Counted from the stretch's first letter, positions 8,852 to 16,960 are shown. The stretch: DNA of 59,127 bases from JAKLKS01 sp964370855 (GCA_964370855.1 CAYJMF010000012.1:1-59127); one strand, 5' to 3'. Made by a program: numbers and translations. The notes: a model not told the origin generated them from the letters alone.

Positions 8852-8891
8852 GGTGCGCCCGAGTGCCTCCCTCCTCCCCTTCCTCACCTAC

Positions 8892-8962
8892 GGTCCCGGA
8901 AGCAGAAGAGGCGCCCCTCCGTTCAGGGGNNNNNNNNNNCCCCCCCCCCCCCCCCCCCCCCC
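8892..8962. repeat. truncated hairpin unit C with assembly gap and C23 tract
   Basis: 8892-8929 resembles the reverse complement of unit A, sharing GGTCCCG, GAGGCG and CCTCCGTTCAGGG. It is cut at the expected loop by ten N (8930-8939), followed by 23 consecutive C. The missing right arm suggests that sequencing or assembly failed at the hairpin. The poly-C is probably artefactual. Confidence 0.6.
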
Positions 8963-9052
8963 GCGCGGGCCCCCCCCGGCGCCCCCCCGGGCACCCGCGC
9001 GCCGGTAGGCGCGCAGCTCCTCCAGCGCGGGACCCCCGCCCCCTGAATCAAC

Positions 9053-9082
9053 CCGGGCGCCCCCCTCGCGGGAGGCGCCCGG
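9053..9082 (-). terminator. terminator hairpin after HEAT paralog 2
   Basis: CCGGGCGCC (9053-9061) pairs perfectly with GGCGCCCGG (9074-9082) around a 12-nt loop, 63 bp beyond the stop of the gene at 9145. No T-run, as is common in very GC-rich genomes. It resembles the hairpin at 6331-6358. Confidence 0.55.
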
Positions 9083-9144
9083 TGGAGAAGTCCGGTGCGC
9101 CGGTCCCCGCCCCCCGCTGGCGCGGGGGACGGGGTGGACGGACG

Positions 9145-11217
9145 CTAGATGATGGTGAGGAGCTCGCCGATGGCGTCGTAGTAGGCGCGGTAGTTGACGT
9201 CGGTCGAGATGCGGGCCATGACCGGGATGTCGGTCTTGTCGCCGATCTGGCCGAGGGCGACCGCCGCCAGGGCGCGCGTGAGCTCGGGGTACTGCTCGTC
9301 GCCGAGGATCTGCGTCAGCGGATCCAGGGCGCGCTCGTCGCCGATCTGACCGAGGGCTGTGGCGACGGAGCCGAGGATGAACTGGGAGGCCTTCGGATCC
9401 CGGAGGGTATCGACGAGCGCCGGGACGGCCTCGTTGTCCTTCAGGAGGCCGGCCGCGATGGCCGCGTCGACGCGGAGCTCGCGATCCTCCTTCTCCTTCA
9501 GCGTATTGCGGATGGTATCGAGGGCGCCGCGCTCGCCGATGAGGCCGAGGGAGACGGCGGCCGTGCCGCGGAGCTTCTTGTCGAGCCCCTTGTCCTGGAG
9601 GAGAGCCTGCAGGACGGGGGCGGACTGGATGTCCTTGAGGAGGCCGAGGGAGATGACCAGCGCGCCGCGGGCCTCGACGTCACCCGAGGTCTTCGCCAGC
9701 GTGGTGCGGATGACCTCGGAGACCTGGATCTTCTCGGGCTCGGGGAGGTCGCGGGCGAGGAGGCCGAGGGCCAGCGCCGCGAAGGGCCGGGTCTGGCTCT
9801 TGCCCTGGAAGGTCTCCATCAGCTGGCCCATGGCCTTCTGGCGGACGGAGACGGGGCAGCCGCCCTTTCCGTCGGAGCCCGCCGGCACGCCGGCGATGCG
9901 CCCGATGGAGGTGAGGGCGAAGTTGACGGACTGGGTGTCGAAGCCGGACTTGCCTTCGCTCTTGATGACCTGCATGAGCATCGACACGCACTCGGCCTGG
10001 AGCTTCTCGCTGCACTGCGGCCCGATCTGGCCGAGCGCGATGATGGTCGAGTAGCGGGTCATGCGGTTCTTCTTCTTGAGCTGGTCGCGGAGCGCCTCGA
10101 TCACCTCGCGGGAGTCGGGGCCCGAGACGCCGGGCTGGCCGATCTTCCCGAGCGCGGCGGCGGCGTAGGACAGGTTGACGTCGTTCAGCTTCTGCGCGCC
10201 CGCCTTCTCGTCGTTCAGCCAGGAGATGAGCTCCGGGACGGCCGAGGGGTCGCCGAGGAGGCCGATGGCGACCAGGGCGGAGTTGGCGATGTCGCGGCTC
10301 GCCTCGTCGCCCGCCACCAGGGACTTCAGCACGTCGAGGGACTTGGCGTTGGCGCCGGGGGCCGCGTCGCGGTCCCCGAGGAGGCCGAGGGCGAAGGCGG
10401 AGAAGCAGCGGGTGCGGACCTTGGCGGCCTTGTCCGTGGCGACGGTGGAGAGGAAGTCGCGGACGGCGGGGCTGCGGTCCTGCAGGATGCCGAGGGCCAG
10501 CGCGGCGGACTCCTCGACGACCTTGTGGTACTGCTCGGCGCCGTCGTTCTTGGCCATCTTCATCATCAGGCCGGAGAACTCCTTGCGGCCGATCTTGGCC
10601 AGGCCGATCACGGCGGCGGACTGGATGTCGAAGTTCACCTTGCTGTTCTCGGCGTAGGCGCGGAGGACGGGCACGACCCGCGTCTCGACGGCGCGGGCGG
10701 TGATGTCCTGGGCGGCGGTCTCGTTGTCGTTGCCGCTGGAGGCCACCGTGGTGAGGCCGGTGACGGTGCGGACGGCGCCGGACCGGACGGCCTTCTTCAG
10801 GTTGATGATCTCGTCCTTGTTGTAGTTCCACCAGAAGAGCCAGGACTCGTAGGAGGGGCCCTTCTTGGCCGGGAGCTTGCCCCCGGTCTTGGTGCTGGGG
10901 CCGCCGCCCGTGCCGGGCTGGGGAACGCCGCCGCCCGCGCCGGCCGGGGGCTCAGGCGTGCCGCCGCCGTCGGGGGGGGTGGGGGTGCCGCCGCCGTCGC
11001 CACCCGGAGGGGTGGGGGTCCCGCCGCCGCCGTCGGGAGGGGTGGGGGTGCCGCCGCCGGTGTCGGGCGGGGGAGGATCCTCGGGCTGGCGGCTGTCGGG
11101 CGGAACCTCGCCCGCCGGCCCGCGGTACTGGCCGCCGTGGGCGTAGGCGGTCCTGATACCCGCCGGGCACGCCAGCACGAGGGCAAGTGCGGCCAAGGCG
11201 ACCATGAGCTTGCGCAT
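9145..11217 (-). CDS. secreted HEAT-repeat protein, paralog 2
   Basis: 690 residues. The ATG at 11217 follows AGAGGAGG and opens a signal peptide (MRKLMVALAALALVLACPAG, cleavage near AYAHGG). The layout matches paralog 1 throughout: GGQYRGPAGEVPPDSR, a Gly/Pro/Thr-rich linker built of repeated GGGTPTPP units, SYESWLFWWNYNKDEI, then about 13 HEAT repeats and a GELLTII end. The two proteins are visibly very similar along the whole repeat region, so this is a recent tandem duplication in which mainly the linker and signal differ. A near-perfect sigma-54 promoter lies upstream. No partner or activity can be read from the sequence. Confidence 0.88.
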   Translation of the reverse strand: MRKLMVALAALALVLACPAGIRTAYAHGGQYRGPAGEVPPDSRQPEDPPPPDTGGGTPTPPDGGGGTPTPPGGDGGGTPTPPDGGGTPEPPAGAGGGVPQPGTGGGPSTKTGGKLPAKKGPSYESWLFWWNYNKDEIINLKKAVRSGAVRTVTGLTTVASSGNDNETAAQDITARAVETRVVPVLRAYAENSKVNFDIQSAAVIGLAKIGRKEFSGLMMKMAKNDGAEQYHKVVEESAALALGILQDRSPAVRDFLSTVATDKAAKVRTRCFSAFALGLLGDRDAAPGANAKSLDVLKSLVAGDEASRDIANSALVAIGLLGDPSAVPELISWLNDEKAGAQKLNDVNLSYAAAALGKIGQPGVSGPDSREVIEALRDQLKKKNRMTRYSTIIALGQIGPQCSEKLQAECVSMLMQVIKSEGKSGFDTQSVNFALTSIGRIAGVPAGSDGKGGCPVSVRQKAMGQLMETFQGKSQTRPFAALALGLLARDLPEPEKIQVSEVIRTTLAKTSGDVEARGALVISLGLLKDIQSAPVLQALLQDKGLDKKLRGTAAVSLGLIGERGALDTIRNTLKEKEDRELRVDAAIAAGLLKDNEAVPALVDTLRDPKASQFILGSVATALGQIGDERALDPLTQILGDEQYPELTRALAAVALGQIGDKTDIPVMARISTDVNYRAYYDAIGELLTII

Positions 11218-11266
11218 CGAACCTCCTCTGTTGGGAGCTCGGACCTCCGAGTTCCACTCAGTCTAA

Positions 11267-11283
11267 CGCAAGGTGTGTGCCAA
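11267..11283 (-). promoter_or_regulatory. sigma-54 promoter for HEAT paralog 2
   Basis: On the minus strand TTGGCAC-A-CACC-TTGC-G matches TTGGCACG-N4-TTGCW at all but two positions, with exact GG-N10-GC spacing. The predicted transcript starts near 11257, giving a 40-nt leader that contains AGAGGAGG. This is the best of the three matches. Regulation would need RpoN and an enhancer-binding activator, neither of which is in the window. Confidence 0.7.
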
Positions 11284-11398
11284 GTGGAGGGAGGGGGCCC
11301 GGGGAGCACGACCACAACTTCTTCTACAGCAACATGTTGCGAGAAGATGATACGGCCCCGAGTCGGTTTCTGGTCAGGGGACCCCGAAAACCGTGTTG

Positions 11399-11427
11399 AC
11401 AGGGTGACCCTGTTACCGCACGGTAAC
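11399..11427 (-). terminator. paired hairpins after HEAT paralog 3
   Basis: ACAGGG-TGA-CCCTGT (11399-11413) overlaps GTTACCG-CA-CGGTAAC (11412-11427), immediately past the stop of the gene at 11429. The arms are perfect. They could act as alternative terminator stems or as an operator for the downstream promoter region. Confidence 0.5.
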
Positions 11428-11428
11428 G

Positions 11429-13240
11429 TCAGAGAAGGGTCCAGAACTCGCAGAGGGCGTCGTTGCAGGCCCGATAGAGGCCGTCCTCGGTGAGGGAGGC
11501 GAAGGGGTCCCTCCGGTCGCAGGAGGCCATGCGACCGAGGGTCTGGACGGCGAAGGCCCGTGTGAGGTCGGGGTAATCATCGTCCCTGGCAACGGCGAGA
11601 AGGGGATCGACGCAAACGGCATCGGCCAGCCACCCGAGGGCCTGGGAGCAGCCCCCGAGCACGGAGGCCGAGGACTTCGGGTCGGTCAGGATGGCGAGGA
11701 GCGCCTCCACCGACTCCCCGTCCCCGAGGAGGCCGAGGGCGACGGCCAGTTCCCGCCGGAGCGACCGCTCTCTCCGGTCCGCGGCGAGCCTCCGCAGGAG
11801 GGGGAGGGAGGCCGGTTCTCCGAGGAGCCCGAGGGCCTCGGCGGCGCAGGCGCGGAGCGCCTTCTCCTCCTCCGGATCGGCGAGGATCCTCTCCAGCGCC
11901 TGCCGGGAGCCGCGATCCCCGAGGAGCCCGAGAGCGAGGATCCCCCCGCCGGCCCTCTCGATGAAGGGCGGGGGCGGCTTCGGACCCTCCGCCGGGATCC
12001 GGGAACCCTCCCGTCCGACGTGGACGAGGATCCGGGCGGCGGCGGCGGTCCTCTCCTCCAAGGATGCGTCCCGGAGGGCGAGGCCGAGGGCGAGGCAGGC
12101 GGAGGAGAGGTCGGGGCGGGCGTTCTCGAGGGCGTCGGCGAGGGCCGCGCGGGCGGCGGTCCGCGCCTCCGCGGGGCCGCGGGCTCCGATTTCGGCCAGC
12201 GCCATGGCGGCCCGGAGCCGGGCATGGGGCTCCGTGTCCTGGCCGCGGAGAAGCCCGTCGAGGGATTCCACGCAGGCCGACGCCGTCTTCGGACCGGCCC
12301 CGGCCCCGAGCCTGCCGAGGCCGACCACGGCACCCATGGCAGGGAGGCGGCGGCGGGTCCGGATCTCCGCGAGGAGGACGACGCGGGCCGGTTCCTCGAC
12401 GGCGGGACCGGTGCCCGCGGCGGCGCGGCCGAGGGCGGCGGCGGCATGGGACCGGAGGAGGCCCACGGGGTCGGAATAGCCTCGCGCCGCCTTCCGCGGG
12501 GTGGATCGGGGCTCGGCAAGGCGCTGCAGCAGCAGCGCCGCCGGCCCCGGGCCGCCCATTCTCCCGAGGGCGAAGGCCGCCGCCGCGGGGAGGTCCCCCT
12601 CGCCGGAATCGAGGGGGGCACGGAGCGTCTCCAGGGTCTCCGCGTCCGCCGCCGCCCTCCCGCGGAAGGCCAGGGCGAACCCGGCGAAGGCCCGGGAGCG
12701 GTGCTTCGCCTCCCTGTCGGCGGCGATGCGGCGGAGGAGGGCGGCCGAACTCCCGTCGGGGTCGTCGAGGAGCCCGAGGGCGAGGACCGAGGACTCCTCG
12801 TCGATCTTGTGGCGCCGCCGCTCCTCGTCTCGATTCCAGGCCCAGGTCCGGAATTCGGGGAGGGCCCCGGCGGCCCCGTTCCGCGCGAGGCCGAGGATGG
12901 CCGCCGAGGAGACCTGGAAGTTGAGGCGCCCCTCGCCGGCGAAGGAGCGCAGGGCGGGGAGGATCCGCTCCTCGACGGTGGCGCGCGGGATCGCACGGCG
13001 GACCCTCCGCTCCTCGAGGATCCCGTTCTCCACGGCGTGCCAGGCGAAACGCCAGGAGTCGAGGGAGGTGGGGCCCCCGGCGGTGGCCCAGTCCTCGCTC
13101 CAGAGGTCCTCCGGGCTGCGTTCGGCCCAGGAAACCTCCCGGACGGGCCCCATGTACCGCCCCCCGTAGGCCCCGGCGGGGAGGGGGAGGAACACCGATG
13201 CCAGGATCAGCAGCGCGCGCCCGCCGCGGGCAAGGGTCAT
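11429..13240 (-). CDS. secreted HEAT-repeat protein, diverged paralog 3
   Basis: 603 residues with a signal peptide (MTLARGGRALLILASVFLPL, cleavage near AGAYGG). It shares the plan of paralogs 1 and 2: GGRYMGPVREV after cleavage, then SLDSWRFAWHAVENGI, HEAT units such as LALGLLDD and ALGRMGG, and an ending CEFWTLL that parallels GELLTII. It lacks the long Gly/Pro linker and is much more diverged, pointing to an older duplication. No ribosome-binding site precedes the ATG, and a sigma-54-like element ends so close to it that the transcript would be nearly leaderless. Function unknown; a shared envelope role with its paralogs is inferred. Confidence 0.82.
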   Translation of the reverse strand: MTLARGGRALLILASVFLPLPAGAYGGRYMGPVREVSWAERSPEDLWSEDWATAGGPTSLDSWRFAWHAVENGILEERRVRRAIPRATVEERILPALRSFAGEGRLNFQVSSAAILGLARNGAAGALPEFRTWAWNRDEERRRHKIDEESSVLALGLLDDPDGSSAALLRRIAADREAKHRSRAFAGFALAFRGRAAADAETLETLRAPLDSGEGDLPAAAAFALGRMGGPGPAALLLQRLAEPRSTPRKAARGYSDPVGLLRSHAAAALGRAAAGTGPAVEEPARVVLLAEIRTRRRLPAMGAVVGLGRLGAGAGPKTASACVESLDGLLRGQDTEPHARLRAAMALAEIGARGPAEARTAARAALADALENARPDLSSACLALGLALRDASLEERTAAAARILVHVGREGSRIPAEGPKPPPPFIERAGGGILALGLLGDRGSRQALERILADPEEEKALRACAAEALGLLGEPASLPLLRRLAADRRERSLRRELAVALGLLGDGESVEALLAILTDPKSSASVLGGCSQALGWLADAVCVDPLLAVARDDDYPDLTRAFAVQTLGRMASCDRRDPFASLTEDGLYRACNDALCEFWTLL

Positions 13241-13251
13241 GCCCGACCGGA

Positions 13252-13268
13252 AGCAAGGGACGTTCCTA
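13252..13268 (-). promoter_or_regulatory. possible sigma-54 promoter for HEAT paralog 3
   Basis: On the minus strand TAGGAACG-TCCC-TTGCT keeps the GG-N10-GC spacing and 15 of 17 consensus positions. It overlaps the outer end of the left arm of the long inverted repeat at 13256. The expected start site (~13241) abuts the ATG at 13240, so the message would be leaderless or the true start lies elsewhere. Confidence 0.35.
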
Positions 13269-13424
13269 ACTAAGTAACTAACTCCGCGGGGGGCCGGGGG
13301 GATAGCGCCCGGCCCCCCCGGGGGGTGTTTAGTTTTTTTGGAACGCCCCGCCGCCNNNNNNNNNNGGCCGGTCGGAATCCCGACCGGCCCCCGCGGAGTT
13401 AGTTACTTAGTTAGGAACGTCCCT
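13256..13424. repeat. long inverted repeat (41-42 bp arms) around an assembly gap
   Basis: 13256-13297 and 13384-13424 are reverse complements over 41 bp with a single one-base length difference in a G run. The arms contain an unusual AT-rich run, CCTAACTAAGTAACTAACTC, in a GC-rich genome. Inside the left arm's inner end a G/C hairpin is followed by GTGTTTAGTTTTTTT; next to the right arm is the 13366-13389 hairpin. Ten N (13356-13365) interrupt the middle. It could be a miniature mobile element or a scaffold join made through a shared repeat. Confidence 0.7.
13366..13389 (-). terminator. hairpin downstream of prkA
   Basis: GGCCGGTCGG (13366-13375) pairs perfectly with CCGACCGGCC (13380-13389) around the loop AATC. 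It lies about 45 bp past the stop of the PrkA-family gene and inside the inverted-repeat element. Confidence 0.5.
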
Positions 13425-13434
13425 GCCTCCCGCG

Positions 13435-15678
13435 CTACCCCTCCTCCTCGATGAGCTTCCGCACCTCGACGACGGCTTCCCGGGCGCAGTGGTGGCAGTA
13501 GCCGTACTTCTTCTCGAGGTTCTCCATGGCACGACGGACGACCTTCTGCCGCGCCGGGTCGAGGCGGTCGAACTCCGGCGCCCCGAAGGCGAGGATGTCC
13601 CCCTCCACCTTGCGCACCTTCTCGCGCATGGTCCGGAAGTAGTCCCCCCGCAGCGCCCGGAGGATCTCCGGGAAGAGCAGGCGGAAGTCGGGCCGCTTGC
13701 CCGGGTTCTCGACGCCGAAGGCCCCGATGCGGGCCACGAGGTTCCGCCGGAAGCCGTCGGGGGACTCCTTCACGGCGAGCAGCTTCTCCACCCCCTCGAG
13801 GACCTCCCGGTCGGCGGCCTCGAGGACGCCGGTGTGGGGGTTCTTCACCCGCTCCCCCTGGGTGAAGGCGACGGCGTGGGAGACGTAGCGCTCGAAGCGC
13901 CGCTCGTATTCCCCGGCGGGCACCAGTTCCAGGGCCTCCTGGATGTCTTCCAGGGTCCGCCGCCGGCAGCGCATCTCCGCGGCGTCGGCGAACGCCTCGG
14001 CCACGTGGTAGCCGTCCGACGGTTCGATGCGGAGGAAGAGGTAGACCGTCTTCTCCCGGAGGAGGTCGCGCAGGTGGCGGAACACCACCCGCGGCGAGAG
14101 GCACTCCCGCCCCTCCGGGTCCGCCGCCGCCGCCGCGAGCACGGAGCGGATCTCCCGCGCGCTCGCGCCGTGCCTCCCCTCGTAGTCCACGGCGTCGCGG
14201 AACTCGTCCCGGAGGTCCGGCAGCGCCGCCAGCAGCGCGCGCCGCTCCCCGGCCCCGAGCCCGTCGGGGGGCTCGCCGGTCTCGTAGAGCAGCGACTTCT
14301 CCACCGGGGTCAGCGCGGCGACGACGGACCGCACCGGCTCCGGGTACCGCTCAGGGTCGGGGCGGCGGAGCCGGGTCAGCACCGCGAACTGGGAGAGCCC
14401 CTCGAGGAGGTGGGGGCCCACGTGCCGCCCCGGCGCCATGGAGGCGAGGAACCCGCGGTAGATGGGCTCCTCCTTGGCGGGCTCGAGGATGTAGGGGACC
14501 GCCACCAGCTCCATGCGGGCCTTGAAGGAGGTCCAGTCGGGGCTCGTCTTGAAGGCGTCGAGGTAGTGCTCGTTGGTGGTGGCCAGCATGACGAGGTTGA
14601 GGTGGGCGAGGAAGGGGCCCACGGGCACGGTGCCCTTCTCCGTCGTGCTGAGGAGGTACTTGGAGAGCTCGATGGGGCGCTTCAGGAAGTCGGAGAACTC
14701 GAGGATCCCCCTGTTCGCGTCCACGAGGTCCCCGGAGGGCTCCGCCAGCGCCAGATGCTGGAGCACCGGCGGGAGCCCGGCGGCGCCGACGCCGTGGGAG
14801 ATCTCCCGGAGCTGGGCGTCCACGCTCTGCTGCGGGGGCACCACCACCGCCCCCGCCCGGAAGCGCGGGGAGATGTACCACCGCTCCACCTGGACGTGGC
14901 GGAGGACGCGGCGGAGGTCCCCGCGGTAGGCCGCCAGCAGGCCGTCGAAGAGGGCACGGCACTTCGGGCAGAGGTCCCCCTCCTCGAGGTGGCGGAGGGA
15001 GCGGCGCGGGGGCTTCCTCTTCGCCCCCTCGGCGAGCACCGTGCGGCGGGCCGCCGCCGGGAGGAGGAGCAGGGGATCGTCCCTCAGTTCGCAGGGGATG
15101 TGGGCGGCGATCTCCTCGGGATCGAGGAGGGCGAAGGACTCCGGCGCCCCGCCCCTCTCCTTCTCCCCGGGCCGTCCGAGGGAGCCGAACCCGAGCCCCG
15201 CATCCTCGGCGTCGGCGCGGCGGGGGAAGACCCAGTGGAAGCGGTAGAGCGCCCCCTCGGGCAGGGTGGAGTAGTGGGCGACCCCGCGCATGAGGGCCTC
15301 CACCAGGGTGGACTTGGCGCTCCCGTTGGGGCCGTGGAGCAGGAGGAGCCTGTCGAGGCGCCCCTCCTCGGCGGCGGATCGGAACACGCGGACGACCCGC
15401 TCCTGCACCGCCTCCTGGCCGAAGACCGCGCCCTGGCCGCCGGACCACGGGGAATCCCAGAGGACGTGGCGGCGCACGGGCCCGCCGATGCCGGGGACCT
15501 CGCGGACGCCGAAGTGATCCACGGCGTCCACGGTGAACTGCACGCCGCTGCGCCCGAGGGCGTAGGGATCCTCGAGGACGAGATCGAGGAAGGCGTCGAA
15601 GGTGAGGAGCCGGCGGTCCCGGTCGAAGGCCTCCCGGGCGCTCTTCCCCGCGTCGGCCAGGAAGTCGCGCGCGTCCAT
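13435..15678 (-). CDS. prkA: PrkA-family serine protein kinase (AAA+)
   Basis: 747 residues; the start is taken at the ATG at 15678 because MDARDFLADAGKSAREAFD begins the recognisable family N-terminus. The AAA+ core has Walker A GPNGSAKST near residue 125, the form typical of PrkA/YeaG. The conserved GTVPVGPF and NLVMLATTNEHY segments follow, with a C-terminal PrkA domain ending YGYCHHCAREAVVEVRKLI. It is longer than the roughly 640-residue Bacillus/E. coli proteins. Two Cys pairs, CPKC (near residue 234) and CHHC (near the C-terminus), could bind metal. PrkA proteins act in stress and stationary-phase signalling. No yeaH/spoVR-type partner is present. A nuclease-like gene starts divergently 52 bp away. 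Confidence 0.9.
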   Translation of the reverse strand: MDARDFLADAGKSAREAFDRDRRLLTFDAFLDLVLEDPYALGRSGVQFTVDAVDHFGVREVPGIGGPVRRHVLWDSPWSGGQGAVFGQEAVQERVVRVFRSAAEEGRLDRLLLLHGPNGSAKSTLVEALMRGVAHYSTLPEGALYRFHWVFPRRADAEDAGLGFGSLGRPGEKERGGAPESFALLDPEEIAAHIPCELRDDPLLLLPAAARRTVLAEGAKRKPPRRSLRHLEEGDLCPKCRALFDGLLAAYRGDLRRVLRHVQVERWYISPRFRAGAVVVPPQQSVDAQLREISHGVGAAGLPPVLQHLALAEPSGDLVDANRGILEFSDFLKRPIELSKYLLSTTEKGTVPVGPFLAHLNLVMLATTNEHYLDAFKTSPDWTSFKARMELVAVPYILEPAKEEPIYRGFLASMAPGRHVGPHLLEGLSQFAVLTRLRRPDPERYPEPVRSVVAALTPVEKSLLYETGEPPDGLGAGERRALLAALPDLRDEFRDAVDYEGRHGASAREIRSVLAAAAADPEGRECLSPRVVFRHLRDLLREKTVYLFLRIEPSDGYHVAEAFADAAEMRCRRRTLEDIQEALELVPAGEYERRFERYVSHAVAFTQGERVKNPHTGVLEAADREVLEGVEKLLAVKESPDGFRRNLVARIGAFGVENPGKRPDFRLLFPEILRALRGDYFRTMREKVRKVEGDILAFGAPEFDRLDPARQKVVRRAMENLEKKYGYCHHCAREAVVEVRKLIEEEG

Positions 15679-15730
15679 GAAACGAATGTACCCGCGCCGC
15701 CCGGGACGAAGCCTACAATCGCGTCCCTCC

Positions 15731-16807
15731 ATGCCCGTGGTCTACTCCCACTCGCGGCTCTCGGTGTTCGAGGCCTGCCGGCTCCGCTACCGGCTGAAGT
15801 ACATCGACCGCGTCCGGCGCGACGTCGAGGGGCTGGAGGCCTTCGTCGGCTCCCGCGTGCACGAGGCGCTGGAGTCGCTCTACAGGGACGTGATGAACGG
15901 GCGGGTGCCCGCCGCCGACGCCGTGGCGGGGGAGTTCCACCGCCGGTGGGACGAGGAGTGGAGCGACGGGGTGCTCGTGACCGACGGCCGCCTCTCCGTC
16001 GCCGATCACCGCGCGGCGGGGGAGGAGTGCGTCCGGCGGTACTGCGCGCGCCACGCCCCCTACCGCGGGGACCAGACGCTCGGCGTCGAGATGAAGGTCG
16101 GCGTGGACCTCCCGGGAGGGGCGCGCCTCGAGGGCTACGCCGACCGCGTGGCCCGGGATCCCGACGGCTGGATCTCCATCCACGACTACAAGACCTCGCA
16201 GCACCTCCCCGGCCAGGCCGCGGCGGACCAGGACCGCCAGCTCGCGCTCTACCAGGCAGGCGTGGAGAAGGCGTGGCCCGGGGCCCCCGGGGTGCGGCTC
16301 GTCTGGCACTACCTGCGGTTCGACGAGCGCCTCGTCTCCCTCCGGAGCCGGGAGCAGATGGAGGCGCTGCTCCGGGACACGGCGGAGCTCGTGGCGTCCG
16401 TGGAATCGACGGAGGCCTGGACGGCCACGCCGTCGGCCCTCTGCGCCTGGTGCCCGTACTGGGACCTCTGCCCGGAGAAGCGGCACGAGTGGCTGGCGGG
16501 CCGCGCCCCCCACGGCGGTCCGGCGGCGGTCGGCGAGGGGCTCTTCGGCGACCACGAGGAGAAGGACCGCGCCTCGGCGGCGGAGGCGGAGCGGGCGCTG
16601 GGAGAGGCCGTCCGGTCCCTGGAGTCGGGACGGGCCGAGGACGAGGAGTTCCGCCGGGCCAGCGAGAGGCTCCTCGACTACGCCCGGTCCACGGGGGCGA
16701 TCACCGTGGAGGGGCCCGCCGGGAAGGCCCGCATCGACGTCGCCGCGGGGACGGTCCGCATCCTCCCGCCCGGCGGGGAGGGAAGGGCCGGCGGGGGGCC
16801 TTCATGA
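15731..16807 (+). CDS. PD-(D/E)XK nuclease with Cas4/AddB-type Fe-S cysteines
   Basis: 358 residues. The N-terminus YSHSRLSVFEACRLRYRLKY is the characteristic entry of RecB/Cas4-like nuclease domains. It is followed by VGSRVHEALESL (conserved His), LEGYADRV and IHDYKTS, which supply the metal-binding Asp and catalytic Lys. Near residue 238 is C-x2-C-x5-C (CAWCPYWDLC). With Cys16 this gives the four-cysteine 4Fe-4S pattern of AddB/Cas4. It is a free-standing nuclease domain with no helicase or CRISPR gene beside it. A Gly-rich tail follows. TACAAT at 15714-15719 may be its -10 element. Predicted role: DNA end processing or repair; the substrate is unknown. Confidence 0.85.
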   Translation: MPVVYSHSRLSVFEACRLRYRLKYIDRVRRDVEGLEAFVGSRVHEALESLYRDVMNGRVPAADAVAGEFHRRWDEEWSDGVLVTDGRLSVADHRAAGEECVRRYCARHAPYRGDQTLGVEMKVGVDLPGGARLEGYADRVARDPDGWISIHDYKTSQHLPGQAAADQDRQLALYQAGVEKAWPGAPGVRLVWHYLRFDERLVSLRSREQMEALLRDTAELVASVESTEAWTATPSALCAWCPYWDLCPEKRHEWLAGRAPHGGPAAVGEGLFGDHEEKDRASAAEAERALGEAVRSLESGRAEDEEFRRASERLLDYARSTGAITVEGPAGKARIDVAAGTVRILPPGGEGRAGGGPS

Positions 16808-16888
16808 GGGGCGTTTTCCGGGCGTTCACCTCCCCCGCCCGGTTCCCATTCCTACAACACAACATAAGATAGATTATGCGACGTCATG

Positions 16889-16914
16889 ATTCCGGCCGGG
16901 AGAGGGCCGGAATC
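16889..16914. terminator. terminator-like hairpin after the nuclease gene
   Basis: GATTCCGGCC (16889-16898) pairs exactly with GGCCGGAATC (16905-16914). The preceding 16850-16888 is an AT-rich island unusual for this genome (ACAACATAAGATAGATTATG) and may hold a promoter for the membrane protein gene, with TAAGAT at 16865-16870 as a candidate -10. Confidence 0.5.
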
Positions 16915-16960
16915 CCGAACGCCGGCGGCCGCGGCCGGTTCCACACTTGAGGATCCCGCC

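Noticed and set aside
8940..8962. C23 tract as a biological element
   Set aside because: It directly adjoins an N gap inside a hairpin copy, so it is most likely a base-calling artefact.
10960..11110. short repeats resembling a CRISPR or minisatellite
   Set aside because: They encode the in-frame GGGTPTPP linker of HEAT paralog 2, with no unique spacers.
8863..11493. 876-codon plus-strand frame across the N gap
   Set aside because: It is antisense to HEAT paralog 2 and reads through N and poly-C, and its product is low-complexity.
13291..13340. plus-strand rho-independent terminator (G/C stem then T7)
   Set aside because: The T-run is real, but no plus-strand gene lies upstream for it to end. 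It was kept only as part of the inverted-repeat element.
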